From Sphingomonas sp. Leaf208 (GTDB lineage Bacteria > Pseudomonadota > Alphaproteobacteria > Sphingomonadales > Sphingomonadaceae), in the NCBI RefSeq assembly GCF_001421415.1, contig NZ_LMKH01000001.1, positions 186,001-250,000 of the forward strand: a stretch of DNA of 64,000 nucleotides. The letters run 5' to 3'. The notes beneath the pieces are model-generated. The model had not been told where the DNA came from. It did not search any database and was given only the letters and a program-made list of their open reading frames with translations. The position numbers were made by a program, and so were the translations under genes. Shown here one piece after another: positions 25,508 through 37,220 of the stretch. Position 1 is the first letter of the stretch, and every line of letters begins with the position of its first letter.

Positions 25508-26221
25508 TCAGTTTGGCACGGCGAACACGGTCCGGAGCGGTTTCGTTTCTGGCAGAATATAGACGATTCCGACGGTGCCGGTGAACAACGGCTTCACCAC
25601 ATCGTCGTAAAATCCCGGCGGCACGTTGACGCAGCCATACGAGATCCGGTTATCGCTCGGCGTCGCCGATGCGAGCCGTCCGGCGCGATCGTCGACGCGG
25701 CGCCCTTTGATCACACGGTGCAGCGACAGCGCGGCATCATAGTCGATCCACAGGATATCCTGTTCGAAATCGCGCCCGAGCGAGGCCTGGAAGCGACCGG
25801 CCGGCGTGGTGCGCTCCGCGGGCGTAATCGTCGCTAGCTTGCGCTGGCCGATACCCGGCACGCTGGCGTCGCCGCGCGCCATCCCGAGCAACGCCGGTGC
25901 CCGCCCGCGTAAATTGCCGCTGCCATCGAACGCGAGCACGACCGCATTCACCTTGTCGATCACGACGAACGGCAGCGCGTGATTGTCGTGCGACGTCGAC
26001 ACCCAGTTCACCGTGTCGCGCACGTCGTCGGACGTTGCCACGCCGCCGAACCGGCCGGCATCGTCCGGCGCCGCGGTCGCGACAATAGCAGCCGGCGCGG
26101 GGGACGCCGCGATGCCCGGTGCCGCCGCGCCGCTTGCAACGATGCCCCAGCCTAGCAGTGCCTGCCAGCGCGAAAACCAGCGAGCGGGCGCCGAGACGCG
26201 ACGCCGCACGGTCCCGATCAT
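25508..26221 (-). CDS. L,D-transpeptidase-like (YkuD family) periplasmic protein
   Basis: A 237-residue protein. An N-terminal membrane/signal segment (WQALLGWGIVASGAAAPGIA) is followed by a YkuD-type catalytic domain: FVVIDKVNAVVLAFDGSGNL, TTPAGRF, LSLHRVIKG and SDNRISYGCVNVP, where the Cys in SYGCVN is the expected nucleophile and the His in LSLHR the upstream conserved residue. Family members form 3-3 peptidoglycan cross-links or attach proteins to peptidoglycan. It starts one base after the TpsA stop, so it is coupled to the two-partner secretion operon, which points to anchoring of the TPS product or local wall remodelling (inference). Confidence 0.78.
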   Translation of the reverse strand: MIGTVRRRVSAPARWFSRWQALLGWGIVASGAAAPGIAASPAPAAIVATAAPDDAGRFGGVATSDDVRDTVNWVSTSHDNHALPFVVIDKVNAVVLAFDGSGNLRGRAPALLGMARGDASVPGIGQRKLATITPAERTTPAGRFQASLGRDFEQDILWIDYDAALSLHRVIKGRRVDDRAGRLASATPSDNRISYGCVNVPPGFYDDVVKPLFTGTVGIVYILPETKPLRTVFAVPN

Positions 26222-26222
26222 G

Positions 26223-29030
<2,808 letters not shown>

Positions 29031-29087
29031 GTGCGGTATCCTCGGTGGCGGCCGATGGCCGCTGAATTTCGGGGGGTGCTGGTGCGC

Positions 29088-30770
29088 TCAGAATGTCTTC
29101 GAGACCTGGAACCAGGCGCGGCCCGACTTGTCGGGGGCCGACGTCGCATCGGCATCGCCGAGTTTCCGCGCATAGGTCGCCTTGGCGGCGATCCCGTAGG
29201 GGCCCGCCCAGCTCAGCCCGGCACCGTACGCGCTACGCTTCGCGTGGTTCGATCCGTCGAAATACGGGTGCTTGACGTAATCGACCTCACCGACGTCGAC
29301 GAAGCCGAACAGCTGGAGCGCACCCGGCACGACCTGCGGCAAGGCCAGCCGCGCCTCGGCGGTGGCGACGTAGCCCTGGTCGCCGTACGCCTCGCCCTCC
29401 GGATAGGCGCGCACCGCATAGGCGCCGCCCAGCTCCATCTTCTCGGAGATGTCGAGGTTGCTGAACGCGATCTGCCCGCGGGCGGAGGCGAACAGCGACA
29501 GCGGGCCGGCGATCGTCTGCAATCGCGCGAAGCTGAACTGGACCTTCCCGTAGCTGCCGCCGGTGCGTGCGGTCAGCGCGTCGACCGAACGCTCATAGGC
29601 GCCGCGGATGTCGAGATTGCCGACCGAATAGCTGAGCGAATACGCGCTCCAGCCGCCACCCAGAAGCGTGTCGTGCTCATCGCCGCTAAGTCCCGCGGTG
29701 ACGACCTGCGCGCGGCGGAAAGTGGTGACGTCGACGATGCCGATCTTGTCCTCGAACCACTTCACGTCGCCGCCAAGCGTCACGTACAAATTGTTGTCGC
29801 GCGACCGGATCAGCGGATAGCTGGCATAGACGCTCGCGACGTCGGCATTGCCGCTGCCGTCGAGGCTGTCGAATTCCTTGCCCAGCGAGTATTCGAGATG
29901 CGCGAACGCGACGCCGAGTGTGACCTGGCCGATCGGCGCCTGGTACGACGCGCGACCATAGGCGAGCCCGGAGAACGAGGTCAGCGCGCGCAGGCTCAGC
30001 ACGTCGCCCGAGCCCGTCGGGTTGTTCCAGTTGACCACGCCGCCGACGCGGTAGGCGCCGGTGTAGCGGTTGCCGGCATTGTCGGCCTCGACGCTGCCGG
30101 TGATGCTCTGGCCTGGGGTGATCGCGACCAGCAAGTCCGACGTGCCGACCGCGGTGCCGGGGCTCAGCGTAGAGGATACGCGCACGCCGGGCAGGTCCGA
30201 CAGCATCAGCAGGCGGCGTTCGAGCGGTGCGACCGCGACCGGATCGCCAACGTCGAGCCCGGCAAGGATGCCGTTCGCGACGCTGTCGGAAAGTCGTGAC
30301 TCGTTCTTAACGCCGACCGCGCCGAAGCGTCCCTCGATGACGGCAATCGTAACGGCGCCGCTCCGTACGTCCTGTGCGGGCAGGTAGGCGTTCGCGACGA
30401 AATAGCCGCGACTGGTGTAATAGGCGGTGATCCGTGCGGCGAGCGTCTTCAGGTCGGACAGGTCGAGCTCACTGTTCGGCGTGAATTGTGATGCGGCGAT
30501 CAGGTCGGCCTCCGGGAACAGCGTCGCCCCGGTCACGCGCAGCGACCGGACGCGCGTCTTCGGGCCACCCGTGGCGGCAACGACGACGGGCGTCTTGCGC
30601 TCGAACCCGAAATCGGGCGCGGGCGTCTCGTTCAGCGGTACGGGCGGGATCTGCTGGAGCTGTCCACCGGCCCCGACGGGAACCTGCGCCTGCGCCGATT
30701 GCGTCGAAATCAGCAAGGCAGCCGGGCTCACAGCCGCAAGCGCGGCCGCCCAAAGGGTCGACTTGTACAT
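29088..30770 (-). CDS. TpsB-type outer-membrane transporter (ShlB/FhaC family)
   Basis: A 560-residue two-partner secretion pore. A signal peptide (MYKSTLWAAALAAVS, ending SAQAQ) is followed by a Pro-rich linker and two POTRA domains (RVTGATLFPEADLIAASQF; AARITAYYTSRGYFVANAYLP and VIEGRFGAVGV). The 16-strand barrel has the loop-6-type segment VRAYPEGEAYGDQGYVA (VRGY/F region), and the protein ends WFQVSKTF. The ATG at 30770 has a GAGGTG ribosome-binding site; 15 upstream codons are open but precede the signal. The gene lies 57 bp upstream of tpsA and first in the operon tpsB-tpsA-L,D-transpeptidase. Confidence 0.92.
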   Translation of the reverse strand: MYKSTLWAAALAAVSPAALLISTQSAQAQVPVGAGGQLQQIPPVPLNETPAPDFGFERKTPVVVAATGGPKTRVRSLRVTGATLFPEADLIAASQFTPNSELDLSDLKTLAARITAYYTSRGYFVANAYLPAQDVRSGAVTIAVIEGRFGAVGVKNESRLSDSVANGILAGLDVGDPVAVAPLERRLLMLSDLPGVRVSSTLSPGTAVGTSDLLVAITPGQSITGSVEADNAGNRYTGAYRVGGVVNWNNPTGSGDVLSLRALTSFSGLAYGRASYQAPIGQVTLGVAFAHLEYSLGKEFDSLDGSGNADVASVYASYPLIRSRDNNLYVTLGGDVKWFEDKIGIVDVTTFRRAQVVTAGLSGDEHDTLLGGGWSAYSLSYSVGNLDIRGAYERSVDALTARTGGSYGKVQFSFARLQTIAGPLSLFASARGQIAFSNLDISEKMELGGAYAVRAYPEGEAYGDQGYVATAEARLALPQVVPGALQLFGFVDVGEVDYVKHPYFDGSNHAKRSAYGAGLSWAGPYGIAAKATYARKLGDADATSAPDKSGRAWFQVSKTF

Positions 30771-31319
30771 GAACACCTCGAAAGTCACCGCGGATGGAAG
30801 GCACGGGTCTCCCATCCGCAGCAGCGGGAGCCATGTTCAATGAATGTGGGGAGAGCGTCCGAAGCAAGGACGAAGCCTTCGAAGACACTGGAGCCCGATT
30901 ATGATCGGTTCTCAAGAATCTGTATGCAAACAGGCATCATGGGGCTGAAACGGTCCGTCGCGACGTTCGCAACGCTTGGCCTATTCCACCATACTTGATC
31001 TATGTATGTTACTAAGATCAATTACAAGCCGAATGTATGATTAATTGATTATTAATTTACAACTATTGCAGTAGAGTAGCAATCGTCGGCGTGACCGGGG
31101 CTTGTTACGTGAGCGTGTAGATGACGTTGACGTAAAGAGCAGGGGGATACTGTCGGTCGGGATGGTCGGCAGCGGTATGCTGTTGCTGAAAGTGGTTAGG
31201 ATCCCACAGCGCCGGTGTCATGACCAGCATCTCTCGCACGCGGGGGCACGGTACGCCCGCCACCGACTGTTTCGTGGCCGTGGCGCCATAGCGCGCCGCA
31301 GCTATCCTCGATCGTTCCG
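30771..31319. other. Intergenic region upstream of the TPS operon
   Basis: No intact gene. About 31000-31075 is strongly AT-rich for this genome and probably holds the tpsB promoter region. Between about 31105 and 31240 the minus strand reads a 45-residue open end, finishing YPPALYVNVIYTLT before a TAA, which looks like the last strand of an outer-membrane barrel. This could be the relic of a receptor gene lying after the broken PepSY gene, but the evidence is thin. Confidence 0.4.
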
Positions 31320-32331
31320 CTATCGCCTCACCGCCGCGAGCAATACCAAGCGGTCGATCAGGAAGATCGCGATCACCGACATTCCCAGGATCGGGAATAG
31401 TACCCCGGCGAGAATCAGGATGGCGACCGCTCCCTTGATCCTCGTTGGGGAGACGCGCGCTGGCGTGGCAAGGCGGCCCGTCGGGCGGCGTTTCCACCAC
31501 ATCATGACGCCGCTGATCACGAGCAACACGATCGCGATGCACGTCGTCAGCATCACGAGTTGGTTCGCCAGCCCAAAGTTATTGCCCATGTGCAGCTGGA
31601 CGCCGAGCTCGATCGCCTTCGCTACCCAGCCATAATCAGGGTTAGCCGACCTCGCGGATCAGCCCGCCGGTCCAGCGATCGAAATACAGCGTACGCTGCC
31701 CCTGCGGGTGATCGGGATAGGTGTAGGCGGTATAGACGCCGGTCGGTCCGCTCGGCAGGAACAGGCGATACGCACCCGCGACGTGATGATCGCGCGTCAC
31801 GGAGGTTGCGATCCGGTCGATCCCGGCCACTGCCGCATCGTCGCGGACCGCCATGGTCATCTCGTGGCCAGCATGACCGGCATGCTCGGAGGCTGCGGTT
31901 GATGTCGGCATCGGCGCGAGTTCCATCGTCCACGGTGCTTCGCCGAGCGCGGTCTTCATCGGCACGCTCGCCGGGGCATTGTGCGTGCGGTTCGATGCCG
32001 GGTAACCGATGCCGAGCGCCGCCGTACCGCGGTTGAGCAGGTCGCCCTGGATCCCGGCCCAGGGGAGACCGGTGAGCAACAGGAATGCGATGAACGCGAC
32101 GGACCAGACGCCGATCACCGCGTGCAGGTCGCGCCAGAACAGGCGCCCCCTCGCGCCGAGCCTGGGATAGAGGATACCGCCGAGCCCACCACGCCCGCGC
32201 GGCCACCACAGATACAGTCCGGTGACGATCAGGACGAGCGCCCAGCAGGCGGCAAGCTCGACGATCCGATCGCCGACCGTGCCGAGCATCAGCGATCCGT
32301 GCGTTTCGCGCGCAGTCCGAAGACCGACGAA
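31320..32331 (-). pseudogene. PepSY-TM protein remnant, N-terminally deleted and frameshifted
   Basis: Two adjoining frames together spell the C-terminal two thirds of a PepSY-associated membrane protein. Frame one (to 31642) has ETHGSLMLGTVGDRIVEL, WALVLIVTGLYLWWPRG, LFWRDLHAVIGVWSV and TLYFDRWTGGLIREVG. It then meets a stop, but the next frame continues ANPDYGWVAKAIELGVQLHMG and on through WWKRRPTGRL to 31320. A single-base change near 31640 explains this. The first about 170 residues of the family (first helix and PepSY part) are missing: homology begins right after the TGA of the DUF2946 gene, in the same frame. It is therefore a decayed paralogue of the intact gene at 32822-34264, unless the frameshift is a sequencing error. 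Confidence 0.8.
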
Positions 32332-32757
32332 TCACGCGGCGGGGAAGGGCGGGGGGCCTCGCAAGGGTGGCCGAAGATAGGGTTGCGCGGCGATCGGTAC
32401 CGCGGTTCTCACGTGGCGGACGAGGCCGACGATGAACGCGATGGCGATCGCCAGCGGCACCGGATCGACCGCTGCCAGCGACGGCGCGGTCAGGCCGGAA
32501 AACGCGCAGGGCATCTCCCGCTCCTGATGATCGGACTTGCCCGAATGATGCGCCATGCCCGTCATCGTTATCGCCATAATCGGTGCCATCACCGTCTGCG
32601 CGGGCGCGATGCCGCCGCATATCTCGATCGTCACGCGCCCCCCGGAGACGACCGGCATGAACCCGGCGGGCACCAGGATTTTCATCACCAGCGCGCACGC
32701 AAGCACCCACGCCACCAGCTGGCGATGGTCCAGTAGAAGGCGACGGAGTGCTGCCAC
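32332..32757 (-). CDS. DUF2946 family protein
   Basis: A 141-residue protein starting at GTG. A hydrophobic segment (LVAWVLACALVMKILVPAGFM) opens it, followed by the family signature ITIEIC-like VTIEICGGIAP, a His/Met-rich stretch (MTGMAHHSGKSDHQ), a second hydrophobic segment and the usual end LRPPLRGPPPF. The Cys and His/Met residues suggest metal binding. The family often sits beside TonB receptors and PepSY proteins but has no proven function. It is 64 bp downstream of the intact PepSY gene on the same strand, so it probably belongs to the riboswitch-controlled operon. Confidence 0.75.
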   Translation of the reverse strand: MAALRRLLLDHRQLVAWVLACALVMKILVPAGFMPVVSGGRVTIEICGGIAPAQTVMAPIMAITMTGMAHHSGKSDHQEREMPCAFSGLTAPSLAAVDPVPLAIAIAFIVGLVRHVRTAVPIAAQPYLRPPLRGPPPFPAA

Positions 32758-32821
32758 GGCGCACGACTACGCGCTCGCGGTGGCGCTGTCACGTGAACGA
32801 AACGTCCCGTTAAGGCCTGGA

Positions 32822-34264
32822 TCAGCCGCGTCTCAGCCGCTTCCAGCCAACCCAGATGCCGCTGACGGACGTCACCATGCCAACCAGCGAGAACAGCCAG
32901 ATCAGCAGGTCCCACGCCGGCCGGTGCCGCGTCAGTATGGTCAGATCCCAATTGTGCAGCAGGTCGAACGCCCAGCGATAAGCCCGCCTCCGCCGATCGA
33001 TCCTCGCCATCACGTCGCCGGTCGCGGGATCGATATACAGCCACGTCGCGGCGGGATCGTCGAAGCGCAATCGGAGCATCGGCAGGGGAGGGAGACCGCC
33101 GGGGTCGTACCAATATGCGTCAGGCTCGGTGAGCCGGTCGATCGCGACCGGCGACGTGCCAGCGACGAGCACCCGTGCGGCGGCAACGATCGCATTTGGC
33201 TTTGGCTGGGACGGCACGAGCGTCGCGGCGTCGAGGATCCGACGTCGACCATCCGGATATTCGAGGACCACGAGGGGTGTCGCCGCATAGTCGGTAATCC
33301 TTGCACGGACGGCTCCCGCGCCGACATGACGCAACCGGTCGAGGGGGACGGCCGGCATCACGCCAGCAGCAGCGTAGGCACGCACCGCTCGCGCATCCGG
33401 TTCCGCACTTTGGAACAGGTGCCAGGGATCGACCGACAGCCATCCGCTGAAGATCCACGCGATCAGGAAACCGCCGCCGACCAGCCCCGCGACATGATGC
33501 CACAGCATCCACCCGCGATACGGCGTCATCCGTCCCCCCTTGAACCGGCGCGGACCGATGCGCGCGCGGAGGATACCGATCCAGATGCCCGCGAGTGCCG
33601 CGGCGATACACGGCCCCGAAACCCACATGACGACCTGTCGCCAGGCGGCGTTGTCCTGCCGCAGGACGGTCGGATACAACCAGTGCGGCACCGACCCCAG
33701 CCAGTTCCAGAACCGCTCGGTCCGGTTGGTCGACTGGACGATCCCGCCGGTCGAAGACGACACGTAGAGGTTGGTGCCGCCCTCGTCTTCCAATGTCGCT
33801 TTCCACAGCGGGCGATGCCGGTCGAAACCACCCGACACCGTCCACTGGTCCCGCATGATCCGCTCGACGTTCAGGACGCGTGCTCGCCCGAAACGGCTTG
33901 CGACGCGGACGACATAAGCCGCGTCCACCGGAGCAAGATGCCGGCCCTTGCTTGCGGAAACGGTATGCAGCCCGTCGTCCCAGCCCTGGCTCCGCCAGAC
34001 CGGTACGCCGTCGCGCATTTCGAGCAACACGTCTTGCGGCAATCGCCCCCCATCGAGCGGTGGCGGCACGGTCACGGCGGACCAGTCGATCGCCTCGGCT
34101 CTCGCCAGGGTCTCGGTCGGCGAGAGCGAAGGATAGGGCACGTACAGCATCACCAGGCCCGACCCGAACCACATCGCGAAGAACAGGCAACTGGCGATGC
34201 CGACCCATCGGTGCACGAGGTACAGCCACCGGCGCGCAAGCCTGCCGGCGTTAGAAACCGGCAC
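32822..34264 (-). CDS. PepSY-domain membrane protein (putative periplasmic reductase partner)
   Basis: A 480-residue inner-membrane protein with about four helices: VGIASCLFFAMWFGSGLVMLY, VMWVSGPCIAAALAGIWIGI, WHHVAGLVGGGFLIAWIFSGW and LLIWLFSLVGMVTSVSGIWVG. Two periplasmic PepSY-like regions contain ATWLYIDPATGDVMARIDRR. Conserved His residues (YLVHRWVG, MLWHHVAG, LLHNWD) could ligate heme. PepSY-TM proteins of this kind accompany TonB receptors and are thought to reduce metal chelates in the periplasm. The start is taken as GTG at 34264, overlapping the receptor stop by 14 bp. Its place behind a cobalamin riboswitch suggests corrinoid or metal handling. Confidence 0.8.
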   Translation of the reverse strand: MPVSNAGRLARRWLYLVHRWVGIASCLFFAMWFGSGLVMLYVPYPSLSPTETLARAEAIDWSAVTVPPPLDGGRLPQDVLLEMRDGVPVWRSQGWDDGLHTVSASKGRHLAPVDAAYVVRVASRFGRARVLNVERIMRDQWTVSGGFDRHRPLWKATLEDEGGTNLYVSSSTGGIVQSTNRTERFWNWLGSVPHWLYPTVLRQDNAAWRQVVMWVSGPCIAAALAGIWIGILRARIGPRRFKGGRMTPYRGWMLWHHVAGLVGGGFLIAWIFSGWLSVDPWHLFQSAEPDARAVRAYAAAGVMPAVPLDRLRHVGAGAVRARITDYAATPLVVLEYPDGRRRILDAATLVPSQPKPNAIVAAARVLVAGTSPVAIDRLTEPDAYWYDPGGLPPLPMLRLRFDDPAATWLYIDPATGDVMARIDRRRRAYRWAFDLLHNWDLTILTRHRPAWDLLIWLFSLVGMVTSVSGIWVGWKRLRRG

Positions 34265-36431
34265 GAAGCGACACGTCCAATGAGCGGGGCCGACCCAGCA
34301 CCCATTGCTGCGCGCCGTAGCTGTTGATCGCATAATCCTTGTCGAACACATTATAGACATGCACGTCGATCGCGACCCGCGGCGTCACCGCGTAGGACAG
34401 CGTCGCGTCGACCGTCGCATAGCCCGGAATGCGGAAGACATTGGCGTTGTCGGAGAATCTTCGCCCGACATAGCGCAGTCCGGCACGCGCCTGGACCGCC
34501 GGTGTCGCGCTCCAGCTAAGCCACAGGTTCGCCGTCGTCTCGGGGACGTCGGGTGGCGTGTTGCCGGCAAAACTTCTTTCGCCCGAGACGAAGTCGTCGA
34601 ACCGCGCCTCCAATACACTGCCGTTGGCATCGATCCCGAACCCTGCCGGCAAGTCCAGCGACACCGCGGCCTCGATACCCTTCGCGGATCGCTGCCCGAC
34701 CTGCTCGATCGGGCTCGTCGGGGTCAGTTGCGACAACAGTCCTTTCTTGACGATGCGATAGGCGGCGATCGTCGCGGTGCCGCGGCCACCCAGGAACACG
34801 GCCTTGGCGCCCGCCTCGACCTGGTCGCCCGTCGCGTTGCTGAACTGGACCTGCCCGGTGGTATAGGTCGTCAGCGTCCCCAGCGGATCGACGCCGGTGG
34901 CATATTGCGCGTAGAACGAGACCGTCGGGACTGGCTGATAGACGGTCCCGACCCGCCATGTCGTGTTGCCGAGCCGCTTGTCGAGCGCGAAGCTTTCGGT
35001 CGGGACGGCGGCAGTCGAATCGATCGTCCAGCGCCGTATCCGATCGCGCTCGTAGCGGATGCCGCCGACGATCGAGACATGCTCGCCAAGCTTCAGCCGG
35101 TCCTCCGCGAAGATCGCATATTCGTTCGTCCGTGTGCGATACCGCGGCGCGATCCCCTGCGTGTCGACGATCACGCCAGGATCGAACACGAACGGATCGA
35201 CCACCGAGACCTGCGGGTCGGCGCCGAAATTGTGCGAATAGGTGAGCTTGACGAGGTTTACGTCGAAGCCCGTGACGACGTCGTTGGTCACGCCGTTCGC
35301 GATCCGCGTCTTGAGCGTCACGCTACCCTGGTCGCCCCATTGCGTCTGATCGTGGACGATCCCGGTCATGTCGGTGCGATAGATCCCACCAGGCGTGGCG
35401 CGCACGTCATTCGCGCCATTGGGGCAGAAGCCGTCCGCCGCCAGCCAGCAATAGCTTTCGAGGTTGAGCCACGCGCGCTTGGAGGTGAGCCGGTACGCTT
35501 GATTGCTGACGGTGAGCGTCTCGCTCGGCTGCCAATCGACCTGAATGCTGGTCCGGTTGTCGCGGTAGCGGACATGGCCGTCGCGCGTGTTGTAGTTGCG
35601 GTCGCGATTGTCGTGGTCGAGCCGTCCGTCGATCAGCGGCGTGCCGAAATAGCGCATCGGTTTCTGGTTCCCGTAATCGTCGCGCACCGTGACGACGAAC
35701 CGATCGGTCGGTGCCCAGCGCAACGTCCCCGACAGCGCGTAGCTTCGTGATTGCCCGCGATCGACATACCCGTCGGACCGCCTGTAGCTGCCGTCGACGC
35801 GGTAGGAGAGATGATCGTCGAACGGTCCACCGGCACCGGCTGCGACGTGGAAACTGTCCTGCGATCCATAGCCGATCTCGCCGTCCACATCGGTATGCCG
35901 TGTATTCGGCTTGCGCATCAGCACGTTGACCGCGCCGCCTAGCGCACCTTGACCGTACAGGACGGAGGCCGGACCGCTGAGCACGTCGATCCGCTCGACC
36001 ATCCACGGATCGCTCGGAAAGGTGATCGTGCCGGCCGCAGGAAAGAGGCGAATACCGTCGATCAGTTGCAGCACCGAACCCTGACCGCTGAACCCACGTG
36101 CGGCGAGCGCGGTGCCACCATTGCCGAGATTGGCGACGCTGGTGATGCCGGGCGCGCGGCTGGTCGCGTCGTTCACGGACACGTCGCCGCGCGCCCGGAT
36201 CGTATTGCCGTCGATCGTCGACAGCGTCGCCGGCGTTTCGAGCGGCGACAGGTTCAGGCGGCTGCCGGTCGAGTTCGGAACCGTCAGGTCGGCCTGATGG
36301 CGGCCGGTGACGAGGATATCGTCGGCGCTACTCGCCGAACGATCCTCACTGGTCTGCGCGCTGGCCAGGGATGGTAGGAAGGTGACGAGCAACGACGCGG
36401 CAAACGCGGCATACGGTGATGGAAACGACAT
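34251..36431 (-). CDS. TonB-dependent receptor under a cobalamin riboswitch
   Basis: A 726-residue outer-membrane receptor. Signal peptide MSFPSPYAAFAAS to LASAQ, TonB-box-like DDILVTGRH, a plug with GTALAARGFSGQGSVLQLIDG and VERIDVLSGPASVLYGQGALGG, and a barrel ending YNVFDKDYAINSYG and LDVSLRAGF. The upstream cobalamin riboswitch makes corrinoid uptake the best guess, although at 726 residues it is longer than E. coli BtuB (about 614) and its barrel looks siderophore-receptor-like. The frame is open through part of the riboswitch, but the ATG at 36431 begins the signal peptide. It is followed by PepSY and DUF2946 genes in one transcription unit. Confidence 0.88.
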   Translation of the reverse strand: MSFPSPYAAFAASLLVTFLPSLASAQTSEDRSASSADDILVTGRHQADLTVPNSTGSRLNLSPLETPATLSTIDGNTIRARGDVSVNDATSRAPGITSVANLGNGGTALAARGFSGQGSVLQLIDGIRLFPAAGTITFPSDPWMVERIDVLSGPASVLYGQGALGGAVNVLMRKPNTRHTDVDGEIGYGSQDSFHVAAGAGGPFDDHLSYRVDGSYRRSDGYVDRGQSRSYALSGTLRWAPTDRFVVTVRDDYGNQKPMRYFGTPLIDGRLDHDNRDRNYNTRDGHVRYRDNRTSIQVDWQPSETLTVSNQAYRLTSKRAWLNLESYCWLAADGFCPNGANDVRATPGGIYRTDMTGIVHDQTQWGDQGSVTLKTRIANGVTNDVVTGFDVNLVKLTYSHNFGADPQVSVVDPFVFDPGVIVDTQGIAPRYRTRTNEYAIFAEDRLKLGEHVSIVGGIRYERDRIRRWTIDSTAAVPTESFALDKRLGNTTWRVGTVYQPVPTVSFYAQYATGVDPLGTLTTYTTGQVQFSNATGDQVEAGAKAVFLGGRGTATIAAYRIVKKGLLSQLTPTSPIEQVGQRSAKGIEAAVSLDLPAGFGIDANGSVLEARFDDFVSGERSFAGNTPPDVPETTANLWLSWSATPAVQARAGLRYVGRRFSDNANVFRIPGYATVDATLSYAVTPRVAIDVHVYNVFDKDYAINSYGAQQWVLGRPRSLDVSLRAGF

Positions 36432-36433
36432 AT

Positions 36434-36469
36434 AAAAGCCCCCGAGGCGTCGGACGAACCGGCAGGGGC
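36434..36469 (-). terminator. Hairpin plus U-tract in the riboswitch leader
   Basis: On the minus strand GCCCCTG and CGGGGGC pair across an 18-base loop and are followed at once by TTTTA and the receptor ATG. This is the shape of a riboswitch expression platform: it could end transcription or hide the ribosome-binding site when cobalamin is bound. Which of the two cannot be decided from sequence. Confidence 0.55.
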
Positions 36470-36677
36470 CTGTCACCGAGCACGAGGCTCGAACGTGCGC
36501 CGGCGAGCGCGCCACGAGCGGATTGCCCGAGCACGTCCAAGCGAACGGGAGCAGCCATACCCGACGGACGCCATCGCGACCGGCACGCCTGCCCATGCGG
36601 TCCCCACCGCACACATCGTCGCTCAGACGGAGTACCGTGCCTCGGCCATCCCCTGGACCAGGCAAGAGCGACCACAC

Positions 36678-36884
36678 GCCGGCAGGTCTCCTGGCTCACG
36701 GGTCAACGCCCGATGCACAACCTTCCCAGACCGATCGGTCCAGTGGCTGGTGGCCGGGGACTTTGCCCGACCACGCACGTGCATCACGCTCGCCGCTTAC
36801 AGTTGCAGGGACAGCCTCGGCATCAGGTGGTCGAAGCCACCCTCACCGCGTTCCCTATTAAGCTCCTCGCGGAGCACCGGTGCG
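36678..36884 (-). promoter_or_regulatory. Cobalamin (B12) riboswitch
   Basis: A minus-strand leader of about 205 bases with the ordered landmarks of the AdoCbl/cobalamin aptamer: GGTGCTCCGCGAGGAGCTTAA, TAGGGAACGCGGTG, GCTGTCCCTGCAACTGTAAG, CCACTGG, TCTGGGAAGG, and the B12 box AGCCAGGAGACCTGCC at 36681-36696. It begins about 450 bases and ends about 245 bases upstream of the receptor start. It should lower expression of the receptor-PepSY-DUF2946 unit when cobalamin is plentiful. Confidence 0.93.
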
Positions 36885-36986
36885 ATCATGCTGACCCATC
36901 CGAGAACGGGCCGACGGGCAAGGTGTAGCGTGACGTTCCGACGCGGGCAATCGACGATCGCGTAACGATCTTGGCGCTTGGTCGAC

Positions 36987-37220
36987 CTATCGCCCCCGCG
37001 TCGCGTCCAGGAAGGCGGCGGTCCAGCAGGTTTGCGGTGCGCACCCCTTCATCGGGCCGGTGGGGGGTGCCGGATAGCGTCTGTCCGCCGCAGCGGCTCA
37101 GAAGCGGTGGTGCGGGTGCTGCACCGGGCGCGTGCCGATGCCGGTGACATAGGACCGGTCGAGCGGATTGCGGCCGAGGAGATAATCGAGGCTCGCCACG
37201 ACCGCATCGCGGTAGGCTGG
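36987..37220 (-). pseudogene. GH9 cellulase C-terminal relic
   Basis: Directly after the TAG of the esterase gene, and in the same frame, the minus strand reads [17 protein letters not shown], then [18 protein letters not shown] and a TGA. This is the highly conserved end of glycoside hydrolase family 9 ([18 protein letters not shown]). The TGA falls where the family often has Trp. After it the frame continues AAADRRYPAPPTGPMKGCAPQTCW, like the following GH9 proline/cysteine segment, to a TAG at 36987. The catalytic N-terminal part is gone. It was probably the third gene of a polysaccharide-degrading operon with the esterase and GH5 genes. Confidence 0.72.

Noticed and set aside
33120..34229. 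A 369-codon minus-strand frame overlapping the PepSY gene
   Set aside because: Out of frame with the PepSY protein, whose membrane helices and conserved His residues are clear; the alternative product has no helices or motifs.
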